The position numbers were made by a program, and so were the translations under genes. A stretch of 27,715 nt of DNA from an uncultured Clostridia bacterium (GTDB lineage Bacteria; Bacillota; Clostridia; Saccharofermentanales; DTU023), in the NCBI GenBank assembly GCA_947254895.1, contig CAMYEY010000009.1, positions 1-27,715 on the forward strand, read 5' to 3'. This document shows positions 1 through 8,428 of this stretch, piece by piece (positions within the stretch are counted from its first letter, which is position 1; every line of letters starts with the position of its first letter). The notes under the pieces are model-generated. The model did not search any database, was not told the DNA's origin, and saw nothing but the letters and a program-made list of their open reading frames with translations.

Positions 1-452
1 ATCCTGAAGTTCAGGCAGCCGGTAGCCTGATGGGAACAGCCTGCCTGACAGCTTATGCTGATTGGGTAGCCCTGGGCGGGATAGACAACCTGGTCGAGGC
101 ATCAAGTATCTTTTACCCTGACCTTAAACTGCCGGATGAACGGATACTAGAAGGGGTGCTTCGCCGGGAATCAGATCGGATTCTGACCCTCAAAACAGAC
201 TTGGCAGGGGTTGATTTAAGCCTCAAACCTCAGAATTTGAATTACCGTCCAACCTACTTTTGGCAGTCACGAGAGGACCCCTTGATGCCGGTTAGTTTAA
301 ATATTGACTTTGCTGATCATTTGAAAGGAATCGCTGAGGGGAAAAATTTTGAATTGGACCTCAGTGACCAAGGTGGTCACCTGGTTCCTCTGGCCAAGGT
401 CAAGAAACTGCTAGGCTTTTTATGGCAAGCTTTTGTTGAATCCGGGGACTGA
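1..452 (+). CDS. Probable alpha/beta hydrolase, C-terminal part (5' end cut off)
   Basis: The reading frame is open from base 3, so the gene begins before the window. The ATG at base 30 is internal and has no ribosome binding site. About 149 residues are visible. The last 70 look like the end of an alpha/beta hydrolase fold: a strand followed by SREDPLMP, where the Asp would be the catalytic acid, then about 35 residues later GGHLVP, where the His would complete the triad. This spacing is usual for esterase/lipase or S9-like peptidase families. The nucleophile Ser motif is not identifiable in the visible part. The gene ends 81 bp before the P-type ATPase on the same strand. Substrate unknown. 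The family call rests only on the Asp/His pattern, so it is moderate at best. Confidence 0.5.
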   Translation, partial: PEVQAAGSLMGTACLTAYADWVALGGIDNLVEASSIFYPDLKLPDERILEGVLRRESDRILTLKTDLAGVDLSLKPQNLNYRPTYFWQSREDPLMPVSLNIDFADHLKGIAEGKNFELDLSDQGGHLVPLAKVKKLLGFLWQAFVESGD

Positions 453-533
453 CCCATCTAAATTTGTAAAATTTAAAAGAATCTTTACAAAGAAAGGCTG
501 GTTTTAACAGCATATTGTGCTAGGCTGTAAAAT

Positions 534-3017
534 ATGAAATTTTTGATGAAACACAAGAAGCACGATAAAGTTACGGCAGACACAGCCCATCCGGTAGACC
601 AGGCACAACTTCTCAATACGGGTGACCGGGGCTTGACGGAGGCAGAAGCTAAGGCTAGGGCAGAGGCCGGCCTTGGCAACCAAGACAGCCAGACAGCCTC
701 CAAAAAGGTCAGCCAGATCGTTTGGGAGAATGTCCTGATCCCCTTTAATCTGCTCAATCTGATTCTTTTTTGTGTTATCCTCTTTGTCAGCCTGGGTGAG
801 CCGCAATACTTAATCAACGGCCTCTTTTTTGGCGTTGCCATCATCAACACTGCTAGCAATATTTTACAAGAACTTAAGGCAAGGCGAGAACTCATGCGCC
901 TATCCTTGATTAACCAGCCCCAGGTTTATGTGGTCAGGGAGGGACAAAAGCGAGAGGTTGCGGTTTCCGACCTTGTTGTAGGTGACCTGATCGAACTTCA
1001 CTATGAGGACCAGGTAGCGGTAGATGCTATCTATCGCCAGGGGATTAATTTTTTAGTCGATGAATCTTTATTAACAGGTGAATCCGATGGAGTGGCCAAG
1101 GAGACCGGCGACCAGCTCCTTTCAGGCTCCTATGTCTTATCGGGCAAGTGCCAGGCGGTAGTTAATAAGACGGGACAAGCCACCTATGCAGCCAGGCTCA
1201 GCCAAGAAGCCCATAAGATCAAAAAGCCGGCTTCAGAAATTAAATTAGCCCTCGACCAAGTCTCTAAAACTATGGGCTGGGTCATCCTTTTTGTCGGCTT
1301 GGCCATGCTGGGATCCAAATTCATCATCCAGGGAGAAAGCAATTACCCGGCTGTTCTGGTTTCGACCGTCGCAGCCCTGGTGGGGATGATGCCGGAAGGG
1401 CTGGTCCTCCTTAATTCAATGGCTTTCTTAGTCGGTGTTGTCCGACTCGCCCAAAACAACATCTTGGTCCAAAGGATGAGTACCATTGAAACCCTAGCTC
1501 GGATAGATACCCTTTGTCTGGACAAGACCGGCACCATCACAACAGGCCAAATCGAGATGGTCGGCATTCAACCTTGCCAAGACGGAGAACTGGGCCCAAA
1601 AGAAAGACGCCTTATCCTGGCGGCTATGTTGGGCCTTGACGATCAAAACTCCACCAGCAAGGCTGTGATCACTCACTTTAGCCAAGAACACCTGGCTGAA
1701 GTTGACCCTGATAACCAAGACCTGGAGATTACAGACTATTACTCCTTTAATTCAGATAACAAATGGTCCGGCGTCCACTTTAAGGACTACGGAACCTGGC
1801 TCTTTGGGGCCCCGGAGAGGCTTCTATCCGCTGATGACTATGACCATTACCGAGACTACCTTGCTAGCCGGACGGGTCAGGGGGTTCGACTTTTAGCCGT
1901 TGCCAGTGCAGAAGATCCTATGTCGGAACAGGGACTAGATCAGACCAAGCTCAAGCCGGTCTGCTTCCTGGAGATGGCAGATCAAGTTCGGACCAATGCC
2001 AGGGAAACCTTTGCCTATTTTAAGGAGCAGGGAGTTCAGCTCAAAATTATTTCAGGAGATAGCCCACGGACAGTCCAGGCTATAGCGGCTAAGGCGGGGA
2101 TTGAGGATCTTGGCCGGGCCATAGACTTGGGCGAATTTGCCGGAAAAGAGGACCAGATAGACTACTTGGACCTGGTCCAAAACTACCAATTGTTTGGACG
2201 GGTAGGACCCTTTCAAAAACAAAAACTGATTGAAGCCTTGCAGAAACTGGGCCATGTTGTCGGCATGACCGGAGATGGGGTCAACGATGTACCGGCCTTT
2301 AAGGTAGCAGATTGTGCTGTGGCTATGGCTTCCGGGTCTGATGCGGCCAAGCTAAGTGCAGACCTGGTCCTCTTGACCGATGACTTAGCTGAAATGATCC
2401 CTACAGTTTACGAGGGAAGGCGGATTATCAACAATGTGGAGCGGGCAACTAGCTTGTTCCTAAGTAAAACTACTTACATGTCAGTCCTGGCCTTTGTTTT
2501 TGTCTTTCTCCCCCAGAGATTCCCACTCTATCCTATCCAACTGACCCTCATCGGATCCGCTGTTATCGGTATGCCGGGCTTCTTCCTTTCACTTATGCCC
2601 AACCACAACCGGGTCAGTGGCAGTTTTTTAGAAAAGACGATGCAGGTTGTCTTACCTGCCGGTTTAGCAGCCAGCTTGATCATTGTGATCCACCAATTTG
2701 CTATGCCGGTCTTTGGTATCGGACTGGAATACAACAGTACCATCTCCCTGATCCTGCTTTTGGCAAGCAGTTTGAGGGTCCTAGCCAAGGCTTGCCGACC
2801 TTTCACCCTCTATACGGGAGCTATCCTCGTGACCTCCTGCTTAGTTTTGGTTCTTGCCTTTAGCTCTTTTACAGACTTTTTTGTCCTGGAAACTTTGCCG
2901 GGGCGGGCCTTGACCTATACAGGGGGCTGCCTGGTTCTAGGCCTGGTCATAGCCTGGCTTTTTGACCTTGCCTACGCACGTCTTTATCGGTCTGGGAAGA
3001 TAAAGATAGGTGGTTGA
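534..3017 (+). CDS. Cation-transporting P-type ATPase, CtpE/Exp7-like
   Basis: An 827-residue membrane ATPase that forms an aspartyl phosphate during ion transport. Visible landmarks: actuator TGES at residues 181-184, membrane helix 4 motif PEGL at 287-290, phosphorylation motif DKTGT at 330-334 (D330), and hinge GDGVND at 580-585. Hydrophobic segments flank the actuator and a cluster of about six helices follows residue 640. There is no N-terminal heavy-metal CxxC domain, which argues against a copper or zinc exporter. The MPEGLVLL form of helix 4 resembles mycobacterial CtpE, a calcium-uptake ATPase, and streptococcal Exp7-type proteins, so calcium is the best guess; specificity is inferred. 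In-frame ATGs lie at 534 and 546, neither with a clear ribosome binding site, so the start is uncertain by four codons. The TrkAH potassium genes lie downstream beyond a repeat region. Confidence 0.88.
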   Translation: MKFLMKHKKHDKVTADTAHPVDQAQLLNTGDRGLTEAEAKARAEAGLGNQDSQTASKKVSQIVWENVLIPFNLLNLILFCVILFVSLGEPQYLINGLFFGVAIINTASNILQELKARRELMRLSLINQPQVYVVREGQKREVAVSDLVVGDLIELHYEDQVAVDAIYRQGINFLVDESLLTGESDGVAKETGDQLLSGSYVLSGKCQAVVNKTGQATYAARLSQEAHKIKKPASEIKLALDQVSKTMGWVILFVGLAMLGSKFIIQGESNYPAVLVSTVAALVGMMPEGLVLLNSMAFLVGVVRLAQNNILVQRMSTIETLARIDTLCLDKTGTITTGQIEMVGIQPCQDGELGPKERRLILAAMLGLDDQNSTSKAVITHFSQEHLAEVDPDNQDLEITDYYSFNSDNKWSGVHFKDYGTWLFGAPERLLSADDYDHYRDYLASRTGQGVRLLAVASAEDPMSEQGLDQTKLKPVCFLEMADQVRTNARETFAYFKEQGVQLKIISGDSPRTVQAIAAKAGIEDLGRAIDLGEFAGKEDQIDYLDLVQNYQLFGRVGPFQKQKLIEALQKLGHVVGMTGDGVNDVPAFKVADCAVAMASGSDAAKLSADLVLLTDDLAEMIPTVYEGRRIINNVERATSLFLSKTTYMSVLAFVFVFLPQRFPLYPIQLTLIGSAVIGMPGFFLSLMPNHNRVSGSFLEKTMQVVLPAGLAASLIIVIHQFAMPVFGIGLEYNSTISLILLLASSLRVLAKACRPFTLYTGAILVTSCLVLVLAFSSFTDFFVLETLPGRALTYTGGCLVLGLVIAWLFDLAYARLYRSGKIKIGG

Positions 3018-3096
3018 AAATTTTTCGAGTTGTTTGGCGTTGATTCCGTAGATCTTAGATTTGTAACTCGTATCTTGTAGCCTTGGCGCTTTTGAT

Positions 3097-3135
3097 AAGA
3101 TGGTAATTTTTAATTTGTTACCGTTTTTCTTTTTT
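3097..3135 (+). terminator. Terminator-like hairpin, copy 1
   Basis: Arms 3097-3107 and 3117-3127 with a 9-nt loop pair over all 11 positions, three of them G-U. The T-rich tract TTTTTCTTTTTT covers 3124-3135. It is the first of three and could end transcription of the P-type ATPase gene. The stem is AT-rich, so strength may be modest. Confidence 0.5.
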
Positions 3136-3168
3136 GACCCGTTTGGGCTTGGGTTTGGCTCTAATAGC

Positions 3169-3207
3169 AAGACGGTAACTTTTTTGTCGTTACGATCTTT
3201 GTTTTTT
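3169..3207 (+). terminator. Terminator-like hairpin, copy 2 (imperfect)
   Basis: Arms 3169-3179 and 3189-3199 with two central mismatches (C-A and G-G), followed by six T at 3202-3207. It is probably weaker than the other two copies. Confidence 0.4.
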
Positions 3208-3240
3208 AGCCATCCAGACCCTACTTCTGGCGATTCTAAC

Positions 3241-3279
3241 AAGATGGTAACTTTAAATTTGTTACCATCTTTCTTTTTT
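3241..3279 (+). terminator. Terminator-like hairpin, copy 3 (perfect stem)
   Basis: AAGATGGTAAC (3241-3251) pairs perfectly with GTTACCATCTT (3261-3271) across a 9-nt loop, and is followed by TTCTTTTTT. This is the best intrinsic terminator candidate downstream of the P-type ATPase. Confidence 0.65.
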
Positions 3280-3287
3280 GACCATCA

Positions 3288-3389
3288 GGACCTGGGACCA
3301 TCCAGGACCTGGCCCCATCTAGGACCTGAGTTCATCCAAGACTTGAGCTCAGCCGAGATCTGAGGCCAGTCGAGATCTGAGGCCAGTTG
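3288..3389. repeat. 17-bp minisatellite, six units
   Basis: Six head-to-tail 17-bp units start at 3288, 3305, 3322, 3339, 3356 and 3373. The first reads GGACCTGGGACCATCCA and the last AGATCTGAGGCCAGTTG; units five and six differ at one base. The sequence shifts gradually along the array. A partial unit (GACCATCA) precedes it at 3280-3287, and a related string lies in the second 72-bp unit near 3208. Seventeen is not a multiple of three, so the array is unlikely to encode a conserved repeat peptide. Confidence 0.9.
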
Positions 3390-3425
3390 ACCCCGACCCA
3401 TAGCGACCATAAGCAAGAATGGTCA

Positions 3426-3454
3426 TTGTTAATCTTAGCCGGTCTGTGTAGAAT
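3426..3454 (+). promoter_or_regulatory. Predicted sigma-A promoter for trkA-trkH
   Basis: TTGTTA (3426-3431) and TAGAAT (3449-3454) are separated by 17 bp. Transcription would start near 3461, about 20 nt before the trkA ATG. The rest of the gap from 3390 to 3480 shows no other recognisable element. Confidence 0.55.
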
Positions 3455-3480
3455 AGCACTTATCTGAAGGTAGGTAGATC

Positions 3481-4899
3481 ATGAAAATCGTAATTGCAGG
3501 TGCCGGCAAGATAGGTAGCCAGCTTTGTCTTGAATTGGCTAACGAAGGCCACAATATAGTTTTGATAGAACTCCGAGAAGACCTGATTGACCGGATCATG
3601 GAAAGGTGTGATATTTCAGGCATAACTGGATCGACAGTTGATTATTCGGTCCAAATGGAAGCCGGTGTTGCTGATTGTGACCTCTTTATTAGTGTCACAG
3701 GCAATGAGGAAATCAACCTGATCTCAGCGGTTTTAGCTGAAAGACTGGGTGCCGGTTACACCGTAGCTAGGGTCAACAGCCCCCAATATGGTGAACATAT
3801 GGGGATTATGAGGCGGGCCCTTGGTGTTTCTTTGATCCTCAATCCCAAGCTTGAAGCAGCCAAGGAAATAGCTAAAAATCTCAGCTCACCTTCCTCGGTC
3901 TCGGTCGAAAGTTTTGCTCACGGCCGGATTAATATGCATGAGCTCATCATAGAGGACGAGAGCCCCTTGGTTAACCTAAAACTGAGTGACTTTAGACAGC
4001 GATATTTTTCTCTCATCGTCTGTGCCGTCTTGAGGAACGATGAAGTTTATATACCGGATGGGTCTTTTATCCTCCAGGCGGGTGACACTATCCAGGTGAC
4101 CGGTTTTATTCAGGACCTAGATGCCTTCTATAGTTCGCTTGGCCAAATCGGCGAACCGATCAGAAATATTTTAATTATCGGGGGTAGCGATGTTACCAAC
4201 TACCTCTGCCGGATCTACAGGCGACAAAACAGTGGGGTCAAGATCACTGTTATTGAAAAGAGTGAGGAAAAAGCCAGGCAGTTAGCAGCAGATTTTCCTC
4301 AGGTCACGGTCCTCTTGGGTGATGGAACAGACCACAGTGTTCTTGAAGAGATTAACTTTAGTTCCTATGAGGCCATTATCTCCCTGACCGGGGTTGATGA
4401 AGAAAATATCATGGTTGGTCTTTGGGCAGCCCAGCACAAGGTCCCCAAGATTGTTTCTAAGGTCAACCGGACAGAAATTTTGCCTATCATTAAAGAAAAC
4501 CGTTTCCAAACTATTGTTACGCCCAAGTTGATTGTGGCAGACCACCTCATCCGCTTCGTTCGAGCCTTGAATAATGCGGTCGGCTCTAAGGTGGAGGCCC
4601 TTTATAGGATTTTTGATAAAAAGGTAGAAATCTTGGAGTTTACCATTAGGCCTGATAGCCGGGTTATTGATATTCCCCTCAAAACCTTAAGGCTTAAACG
4701 AGATACCTTAATCGTCTTTATCCTCAGACACAATAAGGTTATCTTCCCAAGCGGCAATGATACCATCCAGGCAGATGACCATATCGTTGTTGTTTCTAAA
4801 GAAAAGCAATTTGATGATGTTGATGATATTCTGGAAAATCCTGGCCGGGACAGCCTGAAAAGCGGTGAAAAGATGAATGAGCAGGAAGGTGTGCAATGA
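3481..4899 (+). CDS. trkA: Trk potassium uptake regulatory subunit TrkA
   Basis: A 472-residue cytoplasmic NAD(H)-binding subunit that gates the TrkH channel. It has the two-fold TrkA layout, two Rossmann RCK_N domains each followed by an RCK_C domain. The first Rossmann motif is GAGKIG at residues 7-12, with the ribose-binding acidic residue E30 at the end of the second strand. The second domain starts near residue 228 but its glycine motif reads GGSDVT (234-239). There Ser and Thr replace two usual glycines, so nucleotide binding in the second half may be altered. The start is supported by an AAGGTAGG region a few bases upstream and a promoter at 3426-3454. The last four bases overlap the start of trkH (ATGA), implying translational coupling. 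Confidence 0.93.
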   Translation: MKIVIAGAGKIGSQLCLELANEGHNIVLIELREDLIDRIMERCDISGITGSTVDYSVQMEAGVADCDLFISVTGNEEINLISAVLAERLGAGYTVARVNSPQYGEHMGIMRRALGVSLILNPKLEAAKEIAKNLSSPSSVSVESFAHGRINMHELIIEDESPLVNLKLSDFRQRYFSLIVCAVLRNDEVYIPDGSFILQAGDTIQVTGFIQDLDAFYSSLGQIGEPIRNILIIGGSDVTNYLCRIYRRQNSGVKITVIEKSEEKARQLAADFPQVTVLLGDGTDHSVLEEINFSSYEAIISLTGVDEENIMVGLWAAQHKVPKIVSKVNRTEILPIIKENRFQTIVTPKLIVADHLIRFVRALNNAVGSKVEALYRIFDKKVEILEFTIRPDSRVIDIPLKTLRLKRDTLIVFILRHNKVIFPSGNDTIQADDHIVVVSKEKQFDDVDDILENPGRDSLKSGEKMNEQEGVQ

Positions 4900-6353
4900 A
4901 TAGCAAGGTGATCCGCTACTCGCTGGCTAGGATGTTGCTGCTTGAGGCGGCTCTCATGGGTCTACCCTTGCTGGTTGGTCTGGCTTATGGCGAGAGCTTT
5001 AAAATTGTTTCTTCTTTCTTCATTAGTATGCTGATTATTTTTGCTATCAGTTATTTGATTGGTTGGAAAAAACCATCCAACAAAAAGCTCCATACTAAAG
5101 AGGGGATGGTCATAGTAGCTTTGACTTGGATTATGTGGGCAGCCCTGGGTGGCCTGCCTCACGTTATAGCCGGACAGATCCCGCATTTTATCGATGCTTT
5201 TTTTGAAATGACCAGTGGATTTACTACTACCGGAGCTTCTGTTATCAAAGATGTTGAGGTTTTGAGTCATGCCCATCTTTTTTGGCGGTCCTTCTCCCAC
5301 TTTATAGGGGGTATGGGTGTTTTGGTTTTTGCTTTAGCTATCTTCCCGAGGGGGTCCTCAGAGACCGTCCACCTGATGCGAGCAGAGGTTCCCGGCCCTA
5401 GCTTTGGTAAGCTGGTCTCTAGAATTAGGGATACTGCTATTATTCTCTACATGATTTATCTGGTCATGACCGTCATCACTATAATCCTCCTCGTGCTGGG
5501 AGGGATGGGCCTCTTTGATGCCTCCTGTTATTCTTTTGGTATAGCAGGTACCGGGGGCTTTTCCACCTATAACGATAGTATGGGTCACTTTAACAGTGCT
5601 TATATTGAGTGGGTTTCTGCCTTTATGATGCTCCTTTTTGGGATCAACTTTAACCTCTACTATATGATTCTGATCGGCCAGGCTGCTGAGGTTTATAAAA
5701 ATGAGGAGCTAAGGTTATACTGGTCAGTGGTTGGAATCGCTACAGCTATCTTGGTAACAACCAATGCGATCCACCAAAACTATAGCTTTTCGGATAATCT
5801 CCGTCATAGCTTTTTTGCGGTGAGTTCGATTATTACAACTTCCGGTTTTGTTACGGTAAACTTCGCCCAGTGGTCTCTGACTGCCATTATTGTCTTTGCT
5901 TCTATCATGTTTATTGGTGGTATGGCAGGATCAACGGGAGGGGGTTTTAAAGTTGCCCGCTTCGGTATTTTTCTCAAGTCTGCCGATGCAGAGCTTAAGT
6001 TGATGAAAAATCCTCGCCGGGTGGCTGTTATAAATTTTAACGGAAAGGCCATGTCTAAGGACCAAGTGGACCACGTTAAGGCCTATTTTATTATTTATAT
6101 GATCTGCCTTTCTACGGTCTTTTTCCTGATTAGTTTTGAAGATGGAATAGACTATCGGACTGCCTTTTCCGCTGCCATGAATACTTTTAATAATATAGGA
6201 GCAGGCTTTGCAACTAAGAGTGCCTCGGCTTCCTTTGCGGATTATAGCTGGTTTTCTAAGCTGGTTTTGACCTTCTCAATGATCGCCGGCAGGTTAGAGA
6301 TTTATCCGATTTTAATCTTATTGTCACCCTCGACCTACTCATCCAGGTCATAG
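4896..6353 (+). CDS. trkH: Trk potassium uptake channel subunit TrkH
   Basis: A 485-residue integral membrane protein forming the potassium pathway; it works with TrkA. The four pore-loop filter segments are all visible: TTTGAS with G113, GTGGFST at 218-224, TTSGF with G317, and GAGF with G435. The conserved C-terminal ending GRLEIYPI is present, so the protein is full length. The ATG overlaps the trkA stop as ATGA. The 3' end overlaps the convergent ispE gene by 19 bp. Confidence 0.94.
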   Translation: MNSKVIRYSLARMLLLEAALMGLPLLVGLAYGESFKIVSSFFISMLIIFAISYLIGWKKPSNKKLHTKEGMVIVALTWIMWAALGGLPHVIAGQIPHFIDAFFEMTSGFTTTGASVIKDVEVLSHAHLFWRSFSHFIGGMGVLVFALAIFPRGSSETVHLMRAEVPGPSFGKLVSRIRDTAIILYMIYLVMTVITIILLVLGGMGLFDASCYSFGIAGTGGFSTYNDSMGHFNSAYIEWVSAFMMLLFGINFNLYYMILIGQAAEVYKNEELRLYWSVVGIATAILVTTNAIHQNYSFSDNLRHSFFAVSSIITTSGFVTVNFAQWSLTAIIVFASIMFIGGMAGSTGGGFKVARFGIFLKSADAELKLMKNPRRVAVINFNGKAMSKDQVDHVKAYFIIYMICLSTVFFLISFEDGIDYRTAFSAAMNTFNNIGAGFATKSASASFADYSWFSKLVLTFSMIAGRLEIYPILILLSPSTYSSRS

Positions 6354-7399
6354 GTCGTGGGGTTGGACGTGTAAGTAGGGTAGAGTTGGCCGCTCAGGCT
6401 GTTTTTAAGCTCTTTTAAGGCCTGGTCTCTTTTAACAAAACTTTCGTAAATTGCAAAAATAGATGGACCTGAACCGGTAAAGCGGACAAAGCCGGCTCCA
6501 CTAAGGCTAAGTTTTTTCAGAGCTTCTTTTAAATCAGGGTGGATTTTCAGTAGAAAAGGAGCAAAATCGTTAACCATTTCCCTGTCCATGGCGGTGAGCC
6601 CCCGAGTTAACAGTCGCTGGTATTGGTCTTTCTTATGGTTGGCCGGGGATTCATCCGGCCTATAAGGGCCTGCTCCAAGCTGCTGAAAGAGGTCGGCTGT
6701 GGAGACAGACTGGGGTGGTTTGTAAACCAAGAGGGGGTGACCGGAAAAGTCACCCAGCTCATGGATAATCTCTCCCTTGCCTTGGCAAAGAGCAGTACCC
6801 TGTTTGAGGCAAAAGGGGACATCAGCACCTAATTGTTCAGCCAGGTTATGGAGAAAGCTCAAGTCTACCTTGCCTTTCTCTGGGCTAGACTTGGTAGGGG
6901 TAAAACAAGACCTGCTGAGAGGATTGTTAAAGAGCAGGCTCAGCCCTCTGAGGACGGCCGCTGCATCAGAGCTACCACCGGCTAGACCGGCAGCCATGGG
7001 GATCTCTTTTTTGACACCTATGGTTAAGTTGGCCTTGACCCCTAAGGACTCTAAGAAAAGATTGGCTGCCTTGAAGGCCAGGTCAGCTTCTGGCCCCTGG
7101 GGGATTTGGTAGTTGCTGATTAACTTGATCTGACTGTCCTTAAGCGACTTATCTTCGGACGCACGGAGTTCTAGGTCTATAAGGTCGCACAAGGCCAAAG
7201 ACTGCATGACTGTTTCCAACTGGTGGTAAGAATCAGCCCTCTTACCGAGGATGCTGAGGTTGAGATTGATCTTGGCCGGGGCTTTGACCCGGATAGAGGC
7301 TTTGGTAACTTGCCCTGCTTGTCCCCGGCACTGCCCCCTGATAAGCCAGATGATTGGGCCTTGGCCTGACCTAGATAAAATCTGCAGTGTCCTTTTCAA
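6335..7399 (-). CDS. ispE: 4-diphosphocytidyl-2-C-methyl-D-erythritol kinase IspE
   Basis: A GHMP-family kinase that phosphorylates CDP-methylerythritol in the non-mevalonate isoprenoid pathway. Conserved IspE sequence begins near residue 35 with VKAPAKINLNL. By comparison with E. coli IspE the catalytic residues are K43, H59 and D193. The ATP-binding GHMP loop is AAGLAGGSSDAA around 136-147, and the C-terminal glycine motif FTGSGPS is present. At 354 residues it is longer than the usual 280-300. The excess is an N-terminal extension of about 33 residues and a short insert near 160-180. The chosen start is TTG at 7399, with AGGAG at 7410-7406 and a 6-nt spacer, lying inside the end of the yitT-like gene. 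No ATG or GTG occurs between it and the conserved region. Probably co-transcribed with the two upstream minus-strand genes. Confidence 0.93.
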   Translation of the reverse strand: MKRTLQILSRSGQGPIIWLIRGQCRGQAGQVTKASIRVKAPAKINLNLSILGKRADSYHQLETVMQSLALCDLIDLELRASEDKSLKDSQIKLISNYQIPQGPEADLAFKAANLFLESLGVKANLTIGVKKEIPMAAGLAGGSSDAAAVLRGLSLLFNNPLSRSCFTPTKSSPEKGKVDLSFLHNLAEQLGADVPFCLKQGTALCQGKGEIIHELGDFSGHPLLVYKPPQSVSTADLFQQLGAGPYRPDESPANHKKDQYQRLLTRGLTAMDREMVNDFAPFLLKIHPDLKEALKKLSLSGAGFVRFTGSGPSIFAIYESFVKRDQALKELKNSLSGQLYPTYTSNPTTYDLDE

Positions 7400-8327
7400 A
7401 ACCTTCTCCTAGAACTTCCCGGGCTTCCGTTACAATAACAAAGGCACGTGGGTCTATGCTTTTGACAAATTCTTTGAGCCTTGGGACCTGGCGGTTGGAA
7501 AGGACGCAAAAGAGCATGCCCCGCTCCTGGTCGCTATACATACCCTTGGCTTTAAGTGAGGTGGCTCCCCTGTCCAGCTGATCAAAGATATTCTGGGCAA
7601 TCTCTTCCTGTTTGTCTGAGATGATATAGGCGACCTTGGAAACCTCCAAACCTTCGAGAGCGATATCGGTAAATTCCGCTGCCAGATAGAGGGCGATGAA
7701 AGAGTACATGGTAATCAAAAGAACGTTAGGCTGGATTCCAATGTAGAAAAAGAGGGAGGACAGGATAACCAAGACGTCCGCTAATAAAATTATTTTGCCG
7801 ATTGTAAAACCGGGAAAGCGGCGGTGGATAATAACAGCTACAATATCTGTACCGCCTGTGGTATATCCGCCTCTGAGAATCAAGCCCATGGATGCACCAA
7901 AGAGGATTCCTCCAAAGAGGCAGAAGATCAACAGGTCGGGATTGCCGTTGACTGTAGGCTTGTTGAAGTAAAGACTAAACCAATGCTGCATGGGCTTTTC
8001 AGTTACCAAGAGGCAAAGTGAGTAGACAGTTGAGCCGATGACACTTTTGTAAACAAAACGCCAGCTAACCATCCGCCAACCTAGAATCAGGAGAGGAATA
8101 TTGAGCAGGGTAACGATGACACCCAGGGGAAGGAAATCTCCTTTGCCGGTCAATTGGTAAATGATGGAGGCCACACCTGATACACCACCCATAGTAAGCA
8201 TGATGGGGGTGAAAAAAACATTAATGGCAAAGGCAGAGAGGAGAGATCCGGCCAGCAGGTAAAAGATGGACCGGAGAGTTTTTTTATGTTTTTCACTGCA
8301 TTTAAATTTTACTTTTGTCTGGGTCAT
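7371..8327 (-). CDS. YitT family membrane protein with C-terminal DUF2179 domain
   Basis: 318 residues. The first 210 or so hold about five hydrophobic helices typical of YitT proteins, including the conserved GGVSGVASI stretch and RGGYTTGGTDIVA. The last 80-90 form the soluble DUF2179 domain (AYIISDK, then GMYSDQERGMLFCVLSNRQ). The family is widespread in Bacillota and its transport substrate is not established. The start at 8327 is well supported by AAGGAGG five bases upstream. The 3' end overlaps the proposed ispE start by 29 bp. The gap to mnmA upstream is 147 bp and contains two dyads, so this gene may have its own promoter. Confidence 0.88.
   Translation of the reverse strand: MTQTKVKFKCSEKHKKTLRSIFYLLAGSLLSAFAINVFFTPIMLTMGGVSGVASIIYQLTGKGDFLPLGVIVTLLNIPLLILGWRMVSWRFVYKSVIGSTVYSLCLLVTEKPMQHWFSLYFNKPTVNGNPDLLIFCLFGGILFGASMGLILRGGYTTGGTDIVAVIIHRRFPGFTIGKIILLADVLVILSSLFFYIGIQPNVLLITMYSFIALYLAAEFTDIALEGLEVSKVAYIISDKQEEIAQNIFDQLDRGATSLKAKGMYSDQERGMLFCVLSNRQVPRLKEFVKSIDPRAFVIVTEAREVLGEGFEKDTADFI
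7400..7410 (-). promoter_or_regulatory. Ribosome binding site deciding the ispE TTG start
   Basis: On the minus strand AGGAG (7410-7406) is followed by six bases and then TTG (7399-7397). It is embedded in the coding sequence of the upstream yitT-like gene, which ends at 7371. It could be a chance match within VLGEGF codons. Confidence 0.45.
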
Positions 8328-8346
8328 AAGTCCTCCTTAGCTGAAA

Positions 8347-8428
8347 TATACATGTGTGTATAACCAGCCCACATAATAACATATGGCGTAGATAGATGAC
8401 TATGAATCCAGAATGTTCAGTAACATTC
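8347..8428 (-). promoter_or_regulatory. Two dyads upstream of the yitT-like gene (possible operators)
   Basis: TATACA-TGTG-TGTATA at 8347-8362 ends 20 nt from the start codon. GAATGTT-CAGT-AACATTC lies at 8411-8428. Both are perfect inverted repeats in the non-coding gap between mnmA and the yitT-like gene. Neither has a T-run on the minus strand, so they are not terminators for mnmA. No known regulator box was recognised. Confidence 0.35.

Larger units (their letters stand above)
3097..3287 (+). repeat. Three 72-bp tandem units, each with a hairpin and T-run
   Basis: Hairpins begin at 3097, 3169 and 3241, exactly 72 bp apart. Each has 11-nt arms, a 9-nt loop and a following run of T. The unit core reads AAGAtGGTAAc, loop, GTTACcaTCTT, then a T-rich stretch and GACC or AGCC. 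Copy three has a perfect stem. Copy one has several base changes, but all remain pairs if G-U is allowed. Copy two has two mismatches. The remainder of each unit is more diverged. The array follows the P-type ATPase stop codon by 80 bp. Confidence 0.85.

Noticed and set aside
454..489. AT-only hairpin TAAATTT-GTA-AAATTTA as terminator of the first gene
   Set aside because: The stem has no G-C pair and no T-run follows, so it is probably chance in AT-rich spacer.
3100..3363. Open frame of 87 codons across the repeat region, with a 24-residue periodicity
   Set aside because: The periodicity is a consequence of the 72-bp repeat. There is no ribosome binding site, the composition is Phe/Leu-rich from T-runs, and the hairpins explain the sequence better.
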